NCBI RefSeq assembly: GCF_007829885.1
Contig: NZ_VIWW01000001.1
Span: 5,766,001-5,830,000, forward strand
Direction of reading: 5' to 3'
Origin: Streptomyces brevispora
GTDB lineage: Bacteria > Actinomycetota > Actinomycetes > Streptomycetales > Streptomycetaceae
DNA: 64,000 nt
The position numbers and the translations under genes were made by a program. A model generated the notes under the pieces. It was not told the origin of the DNA, ran no database searches, and was given only the letters and a program-made list of their open reading frames with translations. Below, piece after piece: positions 47,701 through 55,297 of the stretch. The stretch's first letter is position 1. Each line of letters starts with the position of its first letter.

Positions 47701-49730
47701 TCCGTATCGAGCCCGCCGAGATCGAGGCGGTACTCGCCGGGCACCCCGGTGTGGCGCAGATCGCTGTCGTGGTCCGCGAGGACCGTCCGGGAGACAAGCA
47801 GCTCGTCGGCTATGTGGTGGGTGCTCCCGACCAGCTGCGCGAGTACGCCACCACCCGACTGCCCTCGTACATGGTCCCTTCCGCGTTCGTCACCCTCGAT
47901 GCGCTGCCGCTGACAGTCAACGGCAAGCTCGACAGGAAGGCGCTACCCGCACCCCAACTGCCCACTGTTTTCACCGAGTCGGAAAGAATCGCTCCAGGTA
48001 CAGCCCGTGAGGCGGCCCTCTGTGAGGTGTTCGCCGGGGTTCTGGGTCTGGAGTCGGTGGGTGTCGAGGACGGGTTCTTCGATCTCGGTGGGGACTCCAT
48101 TGCTTCGATTCAGCTGGTCAGTCGGGCCCGCAGGGTGGGGCTTGTCCTGACGGCCCGGGATGTTTTCGAGCGTCGTACGGTTCGGGAGCTGGCGGCGGTT
48201 GCCAGGGTTGCGGGCCATGAGGTCGCCGCGGGCCGTGAGGGCGTCGGGGTGGTTCCGGTGACGCCGATCATGGAGTGGTTCAGGGCGGGTGGCGGTCCGG
48301 TCCGGGAGTTCAATCAGTCGTATGTGGTGCCGGTTCCGGCCGGCCTGACTCTTGGTGATCTTCGTGCGGCGTTCTCGGTGGTGGTGGATCACCATGACGT
48401 GCTGCGGATGCGGCTGGCCAGGGGTGATGGTGACCGGTGGTCGCTGGAGGTGCCCGCGGCGGGCGCGGTGGAGGCTGCGGGGTGGGTGCGGCGTGTGGAG
48501 GTGGCGCACCTGGATGAGGAGGCTGCTGCAGCGGTGCTCGTGCGGGAGGCCGGTGCGGCCCGTGCCGGGATCGACCCGGAGCGGGGTGTGATGGCACAGC
48601 TCGTCTGGCTCGACGCGGGCGATGCCCGGGACGGACAACTCCTCCTCGTCATTCATCACTTGGTGGTCGACGGGGTGTCCTGGCGGGTGCTGTTGCCGGA
48701 TCTGGCCGCCGCCCACCGTGCGGTCGTCGCCGGGCAGCCGGTCGCGCTGGAGCCGGTCGGCACCTCCTTCCGGGGCTGGGCCACCGCCCTCGCCGAAGCC
48801 GCCGCCCAGGAACGATGGACCGATCAACTCGCCTACTGGGAAGAGGTGCTGGCGGCAGGCGCCGGATCCTTCGGGGCCCGCCCGCTGGACCCGGCGCGGG
48901 ACACCGTCGCCACCGCCGAATCCTTCTCGCTCACCCTCCCGGTGGGCGAGACGGAGAAGCTCCTCACCGCGGTGCCGGCCGCCTTCCGGGCCGGGGTGAA
49001 CGATGTTCTCCTGACGGGTCTCGCGCTGGCGATGCGGCAGTGGGCCCCGGCCTACGCGGCGGGTGGTGTGCTGCTGGACGTGGAGGGCCACGGGCGGTAC
49101 GAGGACGTGCTCGGAGCGGGTCATGACCTGTCGCGTACGGTCGGCTGGTTCACCAGCATGTACCCGGTCCGCGTCGATCCCGGTGCGCTTGGCTGGGCCG
49201 AGGTCACGGCGGCGGGCCCGGAGGTCGGCGGGGCGCTCAAGCAGGTGAAGGAACAGCTGCGGTCGGTCCCCGACCAGGGGCTCGGCTTCGGACTCCTGCG
49301 TCACCTCAACCCGGACACCGCGCAGGTCCTCGCGGGTGCGGCGTCGCCGCTCGTCGGGTTCAACTACCTCGGCCGGTTCGCCACCGACACGGGCGATGGC
49401 ACCGCCGAGCACTGGACCTCCGTCAGTGACAGTGACATCGGCGGCGGTGTCGGCGAGGACGAACTGCCCTTCGCGCACGCCCTGGAGATCAACGCCGCAA
49501 CCCAGGACACGACGGCCGGGCCACGCCTGCGGGCCACCCTCTCCTGGCCCACCGCCCTCTTCACCCCCCACGAGATCAAGATCCTTGCCGACCTGTGGCA
49601 CCAGGCCCTCCAGTGCCTCGCCGCGCACGCCGAGAACCCCGACGCCGGCGGCCTCACCCCCTCGGACCTCACCCTCGTCCCGCTCACCCAGCACCACATC
49701 GACCTGCTCGAAGCGAAGCTGAGGAAGTAA
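38766..49730 (+). CDS. NRPS 2, three modules C-A-PCP / C-A-PCP / C-A-PCP-E
   Basis: About 3654 residues from the ATG at 38766 (a second ATG at 38772). The first C domain starts IEDVLPLSSLQEGLLFHALY, the D-accepting type that follows an E domain, with HHILLDGWS. Approximate ranges: C1 38810-40090, A1 40140-41660, PCP1 41720-41920; C2 41965-43220, A2 43330-44830, PCP2 44850-45060; C3 45110-46400, A3 46460-47950, PCP3 48010-48200, E 48250-49690. Pocket codes: A1 DLTKVGEVGK, the Asn type; A2 DIVQLGGVYK, same as module 2; A3 DAYLWGCTFK, aliphatic (Val/Ile/Leu class). Large parts are almost identical to NRPS 1. It adds residues 4 to 6, with residue 6 epimerised. Confidence 0.93.
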   Translation: MAMSRSAKSSEPKSAIEDVLPLSSLQEGLLFHALYDDEGPDLYTVQLAVEMSGPLDVARLRTAAEALLARHPNLRAGFRSKGLDKPLQVVRRKVRTPFKQVDLSDLADAETAEAAYRALADEERSRRFDMARPPLVRFTLAALPGGRHRLLVTVHHILLDGWSVPVLLDDLFELYEREGDESGMRRVPPYRDYLAWLARQDRPAALAAWARELDGLTEPTLLGAGHRPGGAVVPHSTSVELTRDETLALTALGRSRGWTLNTLVQGAWGLVLGRLLGRDDVVFGGTVSGRPPELPGVETMVGLLINTLPVRVSWQNGDRLADLLTGLQDRQSALTSHQFVQLGDIQLQSGHSELFDTTTVFENYPLGAEQAPPLSGGLEITDVDARDATHYAISLVGLPGDALTFRIDYRPDLLDAATADRVAAWLRGLLTAAAADPDVTLASLDLLDGDEYDRIVGEWNDTDRAVPDTTLTALLEEAATAHPDAAAVGHGDTRLTYRQLHTRANRLARLLVARGAGPERMVAVALPQRPDLVVAVLAVLKSGAGYLPLDPGHPADRIAGMFEETGPVCVLTTAGLADRIPATGDDVAVLLLDDPILQDHLAALPATPLTDADRSSPLLPAHPAYVIYTSGSTGRPKGVLVEHRSVVNYLLWALDLYPSAGRSTLLHSPVSFDLTVTGLYAPLIRGGSVHLTRFSGGGPDPEAPVPAGGVAFLKGTPSHLALLEELPADYSPTAELVLGGEPLSGAHLDHWRAQHPGVRVINEYGPTETTVGCTALTVEADDEVPAEILSLGRPMWNTQVYVLDTALRPVSPGVVGELYVAGTCVARGYVGRPALTAGRFVAHPFGEPGTRMYRTGDMVRWRSDGTLEFAGRVDDQVKIRGYRVELGEIESVLADRTGSAQVAVVVREDRPGDQQLVAYVVADDTDGMREYAAARLPDYMVPSAFVTLDALPVTGNGKLDKKALPAPRFDESAAGTGGTTGRRPRTPQEEILCQVFADVLGAPKVTVDDSFFELGGHSLLATRLVSRIRTALDVELAIRTVFEHPTVAGLARALRDADTARAVLGVRERPAELPLSFAQQRLWFLDRLDAVGGTYNIPLAIRLEGALDVVALRSALDAVVARHESLRTVFPEVDGEPRQQVLDAAGVPFAVQEVMEGDALREALVAEASSRFDLVSELPVRARLFVLGEGVHVLLVVLHHIAGDGWSMAPLMRDLEAAYVGRELAPLPVQYADYALWQREVLGSEGDPGSVAFRQLAYWKERLAGLPEVLELPVDRVRPAVASYRGGRVGWGLGAEAHGALVELARLSGASVFMVLQAAVAALFSRLGAGTDIVLGTAVAGRSDEALDDLVGFFVNTLVLRTDVSGDPTFRELVGRVRESDLSAFAHQDVPFERLVEVLNPERSLARHPLFQVMLILQNTPEPDLALPGLTPSLEGIAGGVAKFDLTLDLRETFDEDGFPAGIEGEVEYALDLFDQETVAALCGRLARTLELFAQRPELRVGDLELVGAVERGLVVGEWGRGEVVGSGVSLVEGFALRVVEAPGAVAVVCGGESLTYGELDARVERLARVLVGRGVGPDRLVAVALERSVDLVVALWAVVRAGAAFVPVDPALPSERVAFILEDAGPECVITSAEVAERLPVREGLLILDGLDGLDGLDGDCVEGDVLGVEFASVSADCLAYVLYTSGSTGRPKGVGVTRGGLENVLADMGARFAVTSDDRFVAVTTFGFDISNVEIFVPLLAGARLVLVERDVVLDPVRLGALVVESGATFMQATPTFWETLVGEVPGALGGLRILMGGEAVSGSLVARLGAVVGEVTNGYGPTETAVYSVVGRVDGVSVPGIGRPVAGTEVFVLDERLRVVPVGVPGELYVAGAGVARGYVGRVGLTAERFVASPFGGSGCRMYRTGDVVRWCGDGTLEFVGRADDQVKIRGFRIEPGEVEAVLSSRPGVSKAAVVVREDRPGEKRLVAYVVGDLDGLRDHAVSALPAYMVPAAFVVLDELPLTASGKLDRRALPAPDFVDVGRSRAPRNVREEVLCGIFADLLGLEVVGIDDGFFDLGGHSLLATRLVSRVRSVMDVELAIRSVFEFPTVAGLARLVAGAGAARSRVRAVERPEVLPLSFAQQRLWFLDRLDHDGGMYNIPLAIRLEGALDITALKSALDTVVARHESLRTVFPETDGGPRQLVLDTAEVPLPVREVGVSELPAVLAASAGRRFDLASEIPLHAELFTTGPQDHVLLIVLHHIAGDGWSMAPLMRDLEAAYVGRELAPLPVQYSDYALWQRDTLGSENDPESISAKQLSYWKEQLAGLPEVLELPADRPRPAVASHRGGRVDWQLDAGTHAALGELARESGASLFMVLQAGLAALFARLGAGTDIPLGTAVAGRTDDALDELVGFFVNTLVLRTDVSGDPTFRALVERVRESDLAAFAHQDVPFDRLVEVLNPERSLARHPLFQVMLALQNTPEPDLDLPGITPSVEEVSSAVAKFDLAFGLTETFDDEGRPAGLTGEVEYAQDLFDAETVAALGARFGRVLAQVAADPARHVGALEMIDEAETAVQFEQWGAGAHTGPHPSLPALLARQAAATPHAVAVVGESEELTYAELDARSHQWARFLRGRGVVSGTAVALLLDRSVDLLVAELAVVKAGGHYVPLHDAYPVERLNWIVRDAGAALVLTDRAELPVGLAEAARCVVVGEVAEEVAAMPAAAVPGGDFPAGQVAYVMYTSGTTGLPKGVVVSHGNVAGLALDPCFDGAAHARVLMHSSHAFDASTYEMWAPLLRGGCVVVAPGGRLGPDELRTAVTRHGVTGVFLTTALFNAIALEEPEAFHGLHEVWFGGEKVTVEAVDRAGDRCPEIQFVHCYGPTETTTFATAWRVPADKVPGACVPIGGPLAGMRAYVLDEGLRLVPQGVPGELYLAGTGLAHGYLGRPGLSAGRFPADPFGVPGARMYRTGDLVRWTGDGVLDYVGRADDQVKIRGFRIEPAEIEAVLAGHPGVAQIAVVVREDRPGDKQLVGYVVGAPDQLREYATTRLPSYMVPSAFVTLDALPLTVNGKLDRKALPAPQLPTVFTESERIAPGTAREAALCEVFAGVLGLESVGVEDGFFDLGGDSIASIQLVSRARRVGLVLTARDVFERRTVRELAAVARVAGHEVAAGREGVGVVPVTPIMEWFRAGGGPVREFNQSYVVPVPAGLTLGDLRAAFSVVVDHHDVLRMRLARGDGDRWSLEVPAAGAVEAAGWVRRVEVAHLDEEAAAAVLVREAGAARAGIDPERGVMAQLVWLDAGDARDGQLLLVIHHLVVDGVSWRVLLPDLAAAHRAVVAGQPVALEPVGTSFRGWATALAEAAAQERWTDQLAYWEEVLAAGAGSFGARPLDPARDTVATAESFSLTLPVGETEKLLTAVPAAFRAGVNDVLLTGLALAMRQWAPAYAAGGVLLDVEGHGRYEDVLGAGHDLSRTVGWFTSMYPVRVDPGALGWAEVTAAGPEVGGALKQVKEQLRSVPDQGLGFGLLRHLNPDTAQVLAGAASPLVGFNYLGRFATDTGDGTAEHWTSVSDSDIGGGVGEDELPFAHALEINAATQDTTAGPRLRATLSWPTALFTPHEIKILADLWHQALQCLAAHAENPDAGGLTPSDLTLVPLTQHHIDLLEAKLRK
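43710..43746 (+). repeat. 9-bp coding repeat, four copies (two in NRPS 1)
   Basis: CTTGATGGC-type 9-base units encode Leu-Asp-Gly repeats in a loop of the module 5 adenylation domain. The sister copy in NRPS 1 (about 32681-32700) has 18 fewer bases. The difference is in frame and is the main length change between two otherwise near-identical 2-kb segments. Confidence 0.9.
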
Positions 49731-49732
49731 CG

Positions 49733-52700
49733 ATGACCCAGAGTCAGATAGAGGACGTCCTGCCTCTCGCGTCGTTGCAGGCAGGGCTGCTGTTCCACGC
49801 GCTGTACGACGACGAGGGCCCGGACCTCTACACCGTCCAGCTCGCCGTCGAGATGTCGGGTCCCCTCGACGCGGGCCGGCTGCGCACCGCCGCCGAGGCC
49901 CTGCTCGCCCGCCACCCCAACCTGCGGGCACTCTTCATCCACGAGGGCTTGGAGCAGCCGGTCCAGGTCATCCGCAGAAAAGTCGAACTCCCGTGGACCG
50001 AGGCCGATTTCAGTGAAGCCCCGGAAGCCTCCTTCGATGCGCTCCGGGATGCCGAGCGCGCCCGGCGCTTCGTACTCGACGAGGACGTCCTGCTGCGCTT
50101 CGTCCTCGCCCGGATGCCCGACGGCTCCCACCGGCTGCTGATCACCCTGCACCACATCCTGCTCGACGGCTGGTCGGTGCCCGTCCTGCTCGACGACCTC
50201 TTCGAACTGTACGAACGCGCCGGCGACGAGTCGGGCATGCGCAGGGCCACCCCCTATCGGGACTATCTCGCCTGGCTCGCCCGCCAGGACCGCCCCGCCG
50301 CCCTCGCCGCCTGGGCGCGCGAGCTGGACGGGCTCAACGAGCCCACCCTGCTCGGCACGGGCCGCGGCGTCCCCGGTGCGTCCACCGTCCCCGAAACCCT
50401 GAACATCGAGCTGACCCGCGATGAGACACAGGCCCTCACCGCCCTCGGCCGCAGCCGTGGCTGGACCCTCAACACGCTCGTCCAGGGCGCCTGGGGCCTC
50501 GTACTCGGGCAACTCGTCGGCCGCGACGACGTCGTCTTCGGCGGTACGGTCTCCGGCCGCCCGCCCGAACTGCCGGGCGTCGAGACCATGGTGGGCCTGC
50601 TCATCAACACCCTCCCGGTGCGGGTGACGTGGCGGCCCGAGGACAGGCTGGCGGATCTGCTCACCGGCCTCCAGGGCCGGCAGTCGGCACTCATTTCACA
50701 CCAGTTCGTCCAACTCGCCCACATCCAGGGGCAGTCAGGACACCAGGAGCTCTTCGACACCACCACCGTCTTCGAGAACTACCCCGTCAACGCCGACGGC
50801 GCCCCCCAGCTCGCGGGCGGCGTCGAGATCACCGACATGGACGCCAGGGACGCCACCCACTACGCGGTCACCCTCCTCGGCCTCCCCGGCGAACAGCTCC
50901 GCTTCCGGCTCGACCACCGCCCCGACCTCCTCGACGCCGCAGCCGCCGGCCGCCTCGGCGACCGGCTCCGCCGCGTCCTGGCAGCCGTCGTCGCCGACCC
51001 CGACGTCGCCGTACGAGACCTCGACCTGCTCGATGAGAACGACCGGCACCAGGTGCTCACCGCCTGGAACGCCACCGCGCACCCCGCCCCCGACACCACT
51101 CTCACCGCCCTGTTGGAGGAGACCGCGCTGCGCTCGGCGGACGCCACCGCGCTCGTGCATCACGTACAGGACCGGGCAGGAGCACCGGACCTGGGGGAAT
51201 CACCGGACCGGGCAGGAGCACCGGAGCGGTCGGATGGGCCGGACCGGTCGGGCGTCCGGGACGCGGATTGGGCGGAGACCACGTACGCCGATCTGCACGC
51301 CGACGCCAACCGGCTCGCCCGGTTCCTCGTCGGCCGCGGCGCGGGCCCCGACCGGCCGGTGGCCGTCGCCCTGCACCGGGGCCGGGTCCTTGTCGTCACC
51401 CTCCTCGCCGTGCTCAAGGCGGGCTCCGCCTACCTGCCGGTCGACCCCGAACTGCCGGCCGACCGTGTCGAGTCGATGCTGCGCACGGCCGACCCCGTCT
51501 GCCTGGTGACCGACCTGGCCACGGCGGCCGACCGGCCCGCGGTCGGCACCGGGGCCGCCGCCTGCGACGTCAGGACGGTCGTCCTCGACGACCCCGCGAC
51601 CGCCGACGAAATCGTCGCCCGCCCGCGCCATGCCCTCACCGACGCGGACCGCACCGCACCGCTGCGCCCCGAGCACCTCGCCTACGTCATCTTCACCTCG
51701 GGTTCCACCGGTACCCCCAAAGGCGTCGGGGTCCCGCACTCCGGCATCGTCAACCGGCTGCTGTGGACCCAGGACCGGTACGGGCTCGGCGCCGACGACC
51801 GGGTCCTGCAGAAGACCCCGTTCGGGTTCGACGTCTCCGTGTGGGAGTTCTTCTGGCCGCTGCTGACCGGCTCCGGCCTGGTCGTCGCCAAGCCGGGCGG
51901 CCACCGCGACCCCGCGTACCTGGCCGAGACGATCGTCGCCCACGGGGTCAGCACCGTCCACTTCGTCCCCTCCATGCTGGACGCCTTCCTCCAGGATCCC
52001 GCCGCCGCCCGCACCGCCGGCGTACTGCGCCGCATCCTGTGCAGTGGCGAAGCCCTCCGCGGGGCGACCGCCGATCTGGCGGCGGAGATGACCGGCGCGA
52101 CCGTGCACAACCTCTACGGGCCCACCGAGGCGTCCGTCGACGTCACCCACTGGGACTGCGTGCCGGGCGAGGGCCCGACACCCATCGGCCGCCCCGTCCG
52201 GAACACCCGGCTGTACGTGCTGGACGGTGCGCTGCGCCCGGTGCCGCCGGGGGTCGTGGGCGAACTCCACCTGGCGGGGGTGCAGTTGGCGCGCGGCTAC
52301 CTCGGTCGTGCGGCGCTCACCGCGGAACGCTTCGTGGCCGATCCCTTCGTGGGCACATCGGACGGCTCTCCCGACAGTGCCCCGGGCGGCCCCGAGCGCA
52401 GCTCCGTGGGCGGTTCACCGGCAGGCGGCGCCGCAAGGCAGGGGGCCAGGATGTACCGCACCGGGGACCTCGTGCGGTGGCGGGAGGACGGTGCGCTGGA
52501 GTACCTCGGCCGTACCGACGACCAGGTCAAGATCCGCGGGCTGCGCATGGAACTCGGTGAGGTCGAGGCGGTGCTGGCCGCCGCCCCCGGGGCCGCCCAC
52601 GCACGCGTCGTCGTCACGGGGGACGGCGAACGCCTGGTCGCCTACGTCGTCCCCGCGGACCCCGCGAACCCGCCGACGGCCCCGGCGCTCCGGGAGCGGG

Positions 52701-53860
52701 CCGCTGCCGCGCTGCCTGCGTACATGGTCCCTTCGGCCTTCGTGACCCTCGGCGAACTGCCGCTCACCGCCAACGGCAAGCTCGACCGGCGGGCCCTTCC
52801 CGCGCCCGAGTTCGGCGCCCCCGCCGGTGGCCGGGAAGCGAGCACCGCCACCGAGCGGGCCCTGTGCGCCGCCTTCGCGGAGGTTCTCGGCCTGGCGAGG
52901 GTCGGCGTCGACGACAGCTTCTTCGACCTCGGCGGCCACTCCCTGACCGCGACCCGCCTCGTCAACCGGGTCCGTGCCGCGCTCGGCTCCGACCTCGGCA
53001 TCCGCTCGGTGTTCGCGGCCCCGACACCGGCGGCGCTCGCCACCCTGCTGGCCGGCCGCGACCTGGAACGAGGCGGCCTCGAACCCGTACTGGAGCTACG
53101 CACCACAGGCAGTCTGCCGCCCCTGTTCTGCCTGCCCCCCGGGGCCGGACTGAGCTGGTGCTACGCGGGCCTGCTCGGCGGCCTCGACCCCCAGCAGCCG
53201 GTGTACGGCCTCCAGTCGCCGAGCCTCACCGGTGCGGCCGCACCGGACGAGACCCTCGGCGCGCTCGCCGCCCGCTACGTCGAGCACATCATCGGCATCC
53301 GTCCGCACGGCCCCTACCGACTGCTCGGCTGGTCCGTCGGAGGACACCTCGCGCATGAGGTCGCCGTACGTCTCCAGGAACGTGGCGAGAAGGTCGAACG
53401 ACTCGTGGTGCTGGACTCCTATCCGGCACAACTGGACGCCGAAGGCGGCGGATCGGTGAGCCGGGAGACCGTCTTCGCCGAAGCCTTCGGGGACGCGCTT
53501 CCCGATCCGCAGGCCCCGGACGCCCGGAAGCGGGCCCTGGGCCTCGTACGGGAAGAGCTCGGCGAGGGTGCTCCGGGGCGGATCGACGACGACACGGCGG
53601 CAGCCGTCCTGGAGACGTATCTCCTCAATACCCGGGCGATGCTGAATTATCGGCACCGCCTGTATGAAGGCGACCTGGTGTTCTTCCGGGCCGCCGACTG
53701 GACCGTGGACACGGACCGGCGTGACGTGACGCGCTGGGCGCCTCACGTGAGCGGCGAAATAGTTATTCATGAACTCGGCGCGAAGCATGAAGAAATAGCC
53801 TTGCCGACAATTCTCGCAGAAGTCGGGAACGCTATTGCGGGAATGAATTCGGTTGGCTAG
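49733..53860 (+). CDS. NRPS 3, termination module C-A-PCP-TE
   Basis: About 1375 residues, starting two bases after the NRPS 2 stop (AGGAAG ribosome site inside its end). Approximate ranges: C 49760-51040 (D-accepting type, HHILLDGWS), A 51090-52810, PCP 52850-53050 (GGHSL), TE 53090-53850 (GWSVGGH nucleophile motif). The pocket code is DVWHLSLVDK, the well-known Ser code, so residue 7 is predicted to be L-Ser. The TE releases the peptide by hydrolysis or cyclisation; Ser or Dap side chains could serve as nucleophiles. Two low-complexity insertions sit in the A domain: about 51165-51280, with a repeated CGGGCAGGAGCACCGGA unit, and 52355-52445. Both fall in loops outside the core motifs. Confidence 0.93.
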   Translation: MTQSQIEDVLPLASLQAGLLFHALYDDEGPDLYTVQLAVEMSGPLDAGRLRTAAEALLARHPNLRALFIHEGLEQPVQVIRRKVELPWTEADFSEAPEASFDALRDAERARRFVLDEDVLLRFVLARMPDGSHRLLITLHHILLDGWSVPVLLDDLFELYERAGDESGMRRATPYRDYLAWLARQDRPAALAAWARELDGLNEPTLLGTGRGVPGASTVPETLNIELTRDETQALTALGRSRGWTLNTLVQGAWGLVLGQLVGRDDVVFGGTVSGRPPELPGVETMVGLLINTLPVRVTWRPEDRLADLLTGLQGRQSALISHQFVQLAHIQGQSGHQELFDTTTVFENYPVNADGAPQLAGGVEITDMDARDATHYAVTLLGLPGEQLRFRLDHRPDLLDAAAAGRLGDRLRRVLAAVVADPDVAVRDLDLLDENDRHQVLTAWNATAHPAPDTTLTALLEETALRSADATALVHHVQDRAGAPDLGESPDRAGAPERSDGPDRSGVRDADWAETTYADLHADANRLARFLVGRGAGPDRPVAVALHRGRVLVVTLLAVLKAGSAYLPVDPELPADRVESMLRTADPVCLVTDLATAADRPAVGTGAAACDVRTVVLDDPATADEIVARPRHALTDADRTAPLRPEHLAYVIFTSGSTGTPKGVGVPHSGIVNRLLWTQDRYGLGADDRVLQKTPFGFDVSVWEFFWPLLTGSGLVVAKPGGHRDPAYLAETIVAHGVSTVHFVPSMLDAFLQDPAAARTAGVLRRILCSGEALRGATADLAAEMTGATVHNLYGPTEASVDVTHWDCVPGEGPTPIGRPVRNTRLYVLDGALRPVPPGVVGELHLAGVQLARGYLGRAALTAERFVADPFVGTSDGSPDSAPGGPERSSVGGSPAGGAARQGARMYRTGDLVRWREDGALEYLGRTDDQVKIRGLRMELGEVEAVLAAAPGAAHARVVVTGDGERLVAYVVPADPANPPTAPALRERAAAALPAYMVPSAFVTLGELPLTANGKLDRRALPAPEFGAPAGGREASTATERALCAAFAEVLGLARVGVDDSFFDLGGHSLTATRLVNRVRAALGSDLGIRSVFAAPTPAALATLLAGRDLERGGLEPVLELRTTGSLPPLFCLPPGAGLSWCYAGLLGGLDPQQPVYGLQSPSLTGAAAPDETLGALAARYVEHIIGIRPHGPYRLLGWSVGGHLAHEVAVRLQERGEKVERLVVLDSYPAQLDAEGGGSVSRETVFAEAFGDALPDPQAPDARKRALGLVREELGEGAPGRIDDDTAAAVLETYLLNTRAMLNYRHRLYEGDLVFFRAADWTVDTDRRDVTRWAPHVSGEIVIHELGAKHEEIALPTILAEVGNAIAGMNSVG

Positions 53861-53912
53861 TCTCGTGTCGTCTCAGCGGGATCGTAGAGAACACAGAGAA
53901 AAGGAAAAGACG

Positions 53913-54131
53913 ATGGTGAACCCCTTCGAGGACAACGACGCCGCCTTCTACGTGCTGGTCAACGCAGAGGGCCAGCACTCGCTGTGGCCGGCCTTCGCCG
54001 AGGTCCCGGCCGGCTGGAACCAGGCCTTCGGGCCCGGCGCCCGGCAGGACGCACTGGAGTACGTGGAGCGCGAGTGGACCGACCTGCGGCCCGCGAGCCT
54101 GATCCGTGAGATGGACGGGGCGAACGCCTGA
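53913..54131 (+). CDS. MbtH-like protein
   Basis: A 72-residue protein from the ATG at 53913, with a purine-rich AAAGGAAAAG leader. It carries the family signature: NPFEDNDAAFYVLVN, EGQHSLWPAFAEVPAGW and an invariant Trp in VEREWTDLRPASL. MbtH proteins bind adenylation domains and are needed for their folding or activity. The stop overlaps the start of the type II thioesterase gene, so it belongs to the NRPS operon. Confidence 0.97.
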   Translation: MVNPFEDNDAAFYVLVNAEGQHSLWPAFAEVPAGWNQAFGPGARQDALEYVEREWTDLRPASLIREMDGANA

Positions 54132-54922
54132 TGGGGGCCGTCGGCAGCGCGGACACGGGATCGCTCCCGGCGGCGGCAGCGGGTGTCCGCTGGACGCGCA
54201 ACTGGCGTCCGCGCCCCGGTGCCGCGGTCAACCTCCTGTGCCTGCCGCACGCCGGCGGCTCTGCCGGCTTCTATCGGAGCTGGGTCGACCTGCTGCCGGC
54301 GGAGGTCGACTTCCACGCGGTGCAGTACCCCGGCCGCGAGGACCGCATCACAGAGGCGCCGGTCTCCTGCATGACGGAACTGGCCGACGCGATCACCGAG
54401 GCGATCCGCCCACTGTTCGAGAAGGACGTGATCCTCTTCGGGCACAGCATGGGTGCCTCCGTCGCCTATGAGGTCACCCGCAGGTGCGAGGCCGAAGGGC
54501 TCTCGCCCCGGCTGCTGCTGGTGTCGGGGCGTGCCGCCCCACGGTGGCCGCACGGTGCGCCGCCCCGCCGCCCCCGTACCGACGACGAGATCGTGCACGA
54601 GATCCGGGGCTTCTCCACCGCGGGATCGACCGCCCTCGACGACCCCGACCTGCGGGAACTGCTGCTCCCGATGATCAGGGCGGACTACCGGCTGGTCGAG
54701 GGGTACCGGCCGGATCGGCCGGGCCCCGTCCGGGCCCCGATCGCCGTGCTCAGGGGGCGCGACGACGTCAAGGTCACCCCGGAAGGGGCCGCCGCCTGGC
54801 GGGAATTCAGCACGACGCACTGCACCGAGCACGTCTTCGACGGCGGCCATTTCTATCTCCGGGCAAACGAACGACCGGTACTGGGCGCCCTTGCCGAACT
54901 GATAGCACGGGCGCTCCGCTGA
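54131..54922 (+). CDS. Type II thioesterase
   Basis: A 263-residue alpha/beta-hydrolase beginning inside the MbtH stop (TGATG). It has the external thioesterase pattern: LLCLPHAGGSAGFYRSWVDLL, the QYPGREDR strand, nucleophile GHSMGASVAYEV, the acid in LRGRDDVKVTPEGAAAWREF and the His in VFDGGHFYLR. Type II thioesterases remove misprimed or stalled acyl and aminoacyl groups from carrier proteins. It is the last gene of the NRPS plus-strand run and converges with a small membrane protein gene. Confidence 0.93.
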   Translation: MGAVGSADTGSLPAAAAGVRWTRNWRPRPGAAVNLLCLPHAGGSAGFYRSWVDLLPAEVDFHAVQYPGREDRITEAPVSCMTELADAITEAIRPLFEKDVILFGHSMGASVAYEVTRRCEAEGLSPRLLLVSGRAAPRWPHGAPPRRPRTDDEIVHEIRGFSTAGSTALDDPDLRELLLPMIRADYRLVEGYRPDRPGPVRAPIAVLRGRDDVKVTPEGAAAWREFSTTHCTEHVFDGGHFYLRANERPVLGALAELIARALR

Positions 54923-54933
54923 CACCGTCCGGC

Positions 54934-55146
54934 TCAGCTCTTGCGGCTGCGGCGAATGCGGACGGCTGCGCCGAGCAGCAGAATTCCGCCGACGAGGAGC
55001 ACCGCACTCACCAGCCCCTGGTTGTCCGGAAAAGAATTCACGATGAAGAAGCTCTCCTCCGGGTCCTTCCCGCTCATCCGCTGAATGAGCGGGGCGCCCC
55101 CTTGGAGGAGCATGAGAACACCGGCGATCTCAAGAATCAGAAGCAT
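54934..55146 (-). CDS. Small two-TM membrane protein
   Basis: A 70-residue protein preceded by a strong ribosome site (GGGAAGGGAAG). Two hydrophobic helices are clear: residues 1-22 (LLILEIAGVLMLLQGGAPLI) and about 44-62 (GLVSAVLLVGGILLLGAAV). A polar loop of about 20 residues containing GKDPEESFFIVNSFPDNQ lies between them, and the tail is very basic (RIRRSRKS). No family was recognised. It sits alone on the minus strand inside the cluster, diverging from the FabI gene. It could be an accessory of export, immunity or a membrane enzyme; nothing in it decides this. Confidence 0.65.
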   Translation of the reverse strand: MLLILEIAGVLMLLQGGAPLIQRMSGKDPEESFFIVNSFPDNQGLVSAVLLVGGILLLGAAVRIRRSRKS

Positions 55147-55297
55147 TGATTTCTTCCCTTCCCTGCACGAAAGTTATTGGTCTAAAGTTCTTGTAGGCAT
55201 TGTAAGGGCGTCCCGGGTTCTTGGGGCGCCTTCTTCGCGAATATTGGCCGAATGCAGAACTTTGATAGATCCCCTATGGATTCGGAGAGTAAATAAT
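55147..55297. promoter_or_regulatory. Divergent promoter region, small membrane protein / fabI
   Basis: A 151-base AT-rich gap by the standards of this window. A possible fabI promoter is TTGGCC (55244-55249), a 16-base spacer, then TAGATC (55266-55271). The ribosome site GGAGAG and ATG at 55298 follow. The composition and divergence suggest a separately controlled fabI transcript. Confidence 0.4.
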
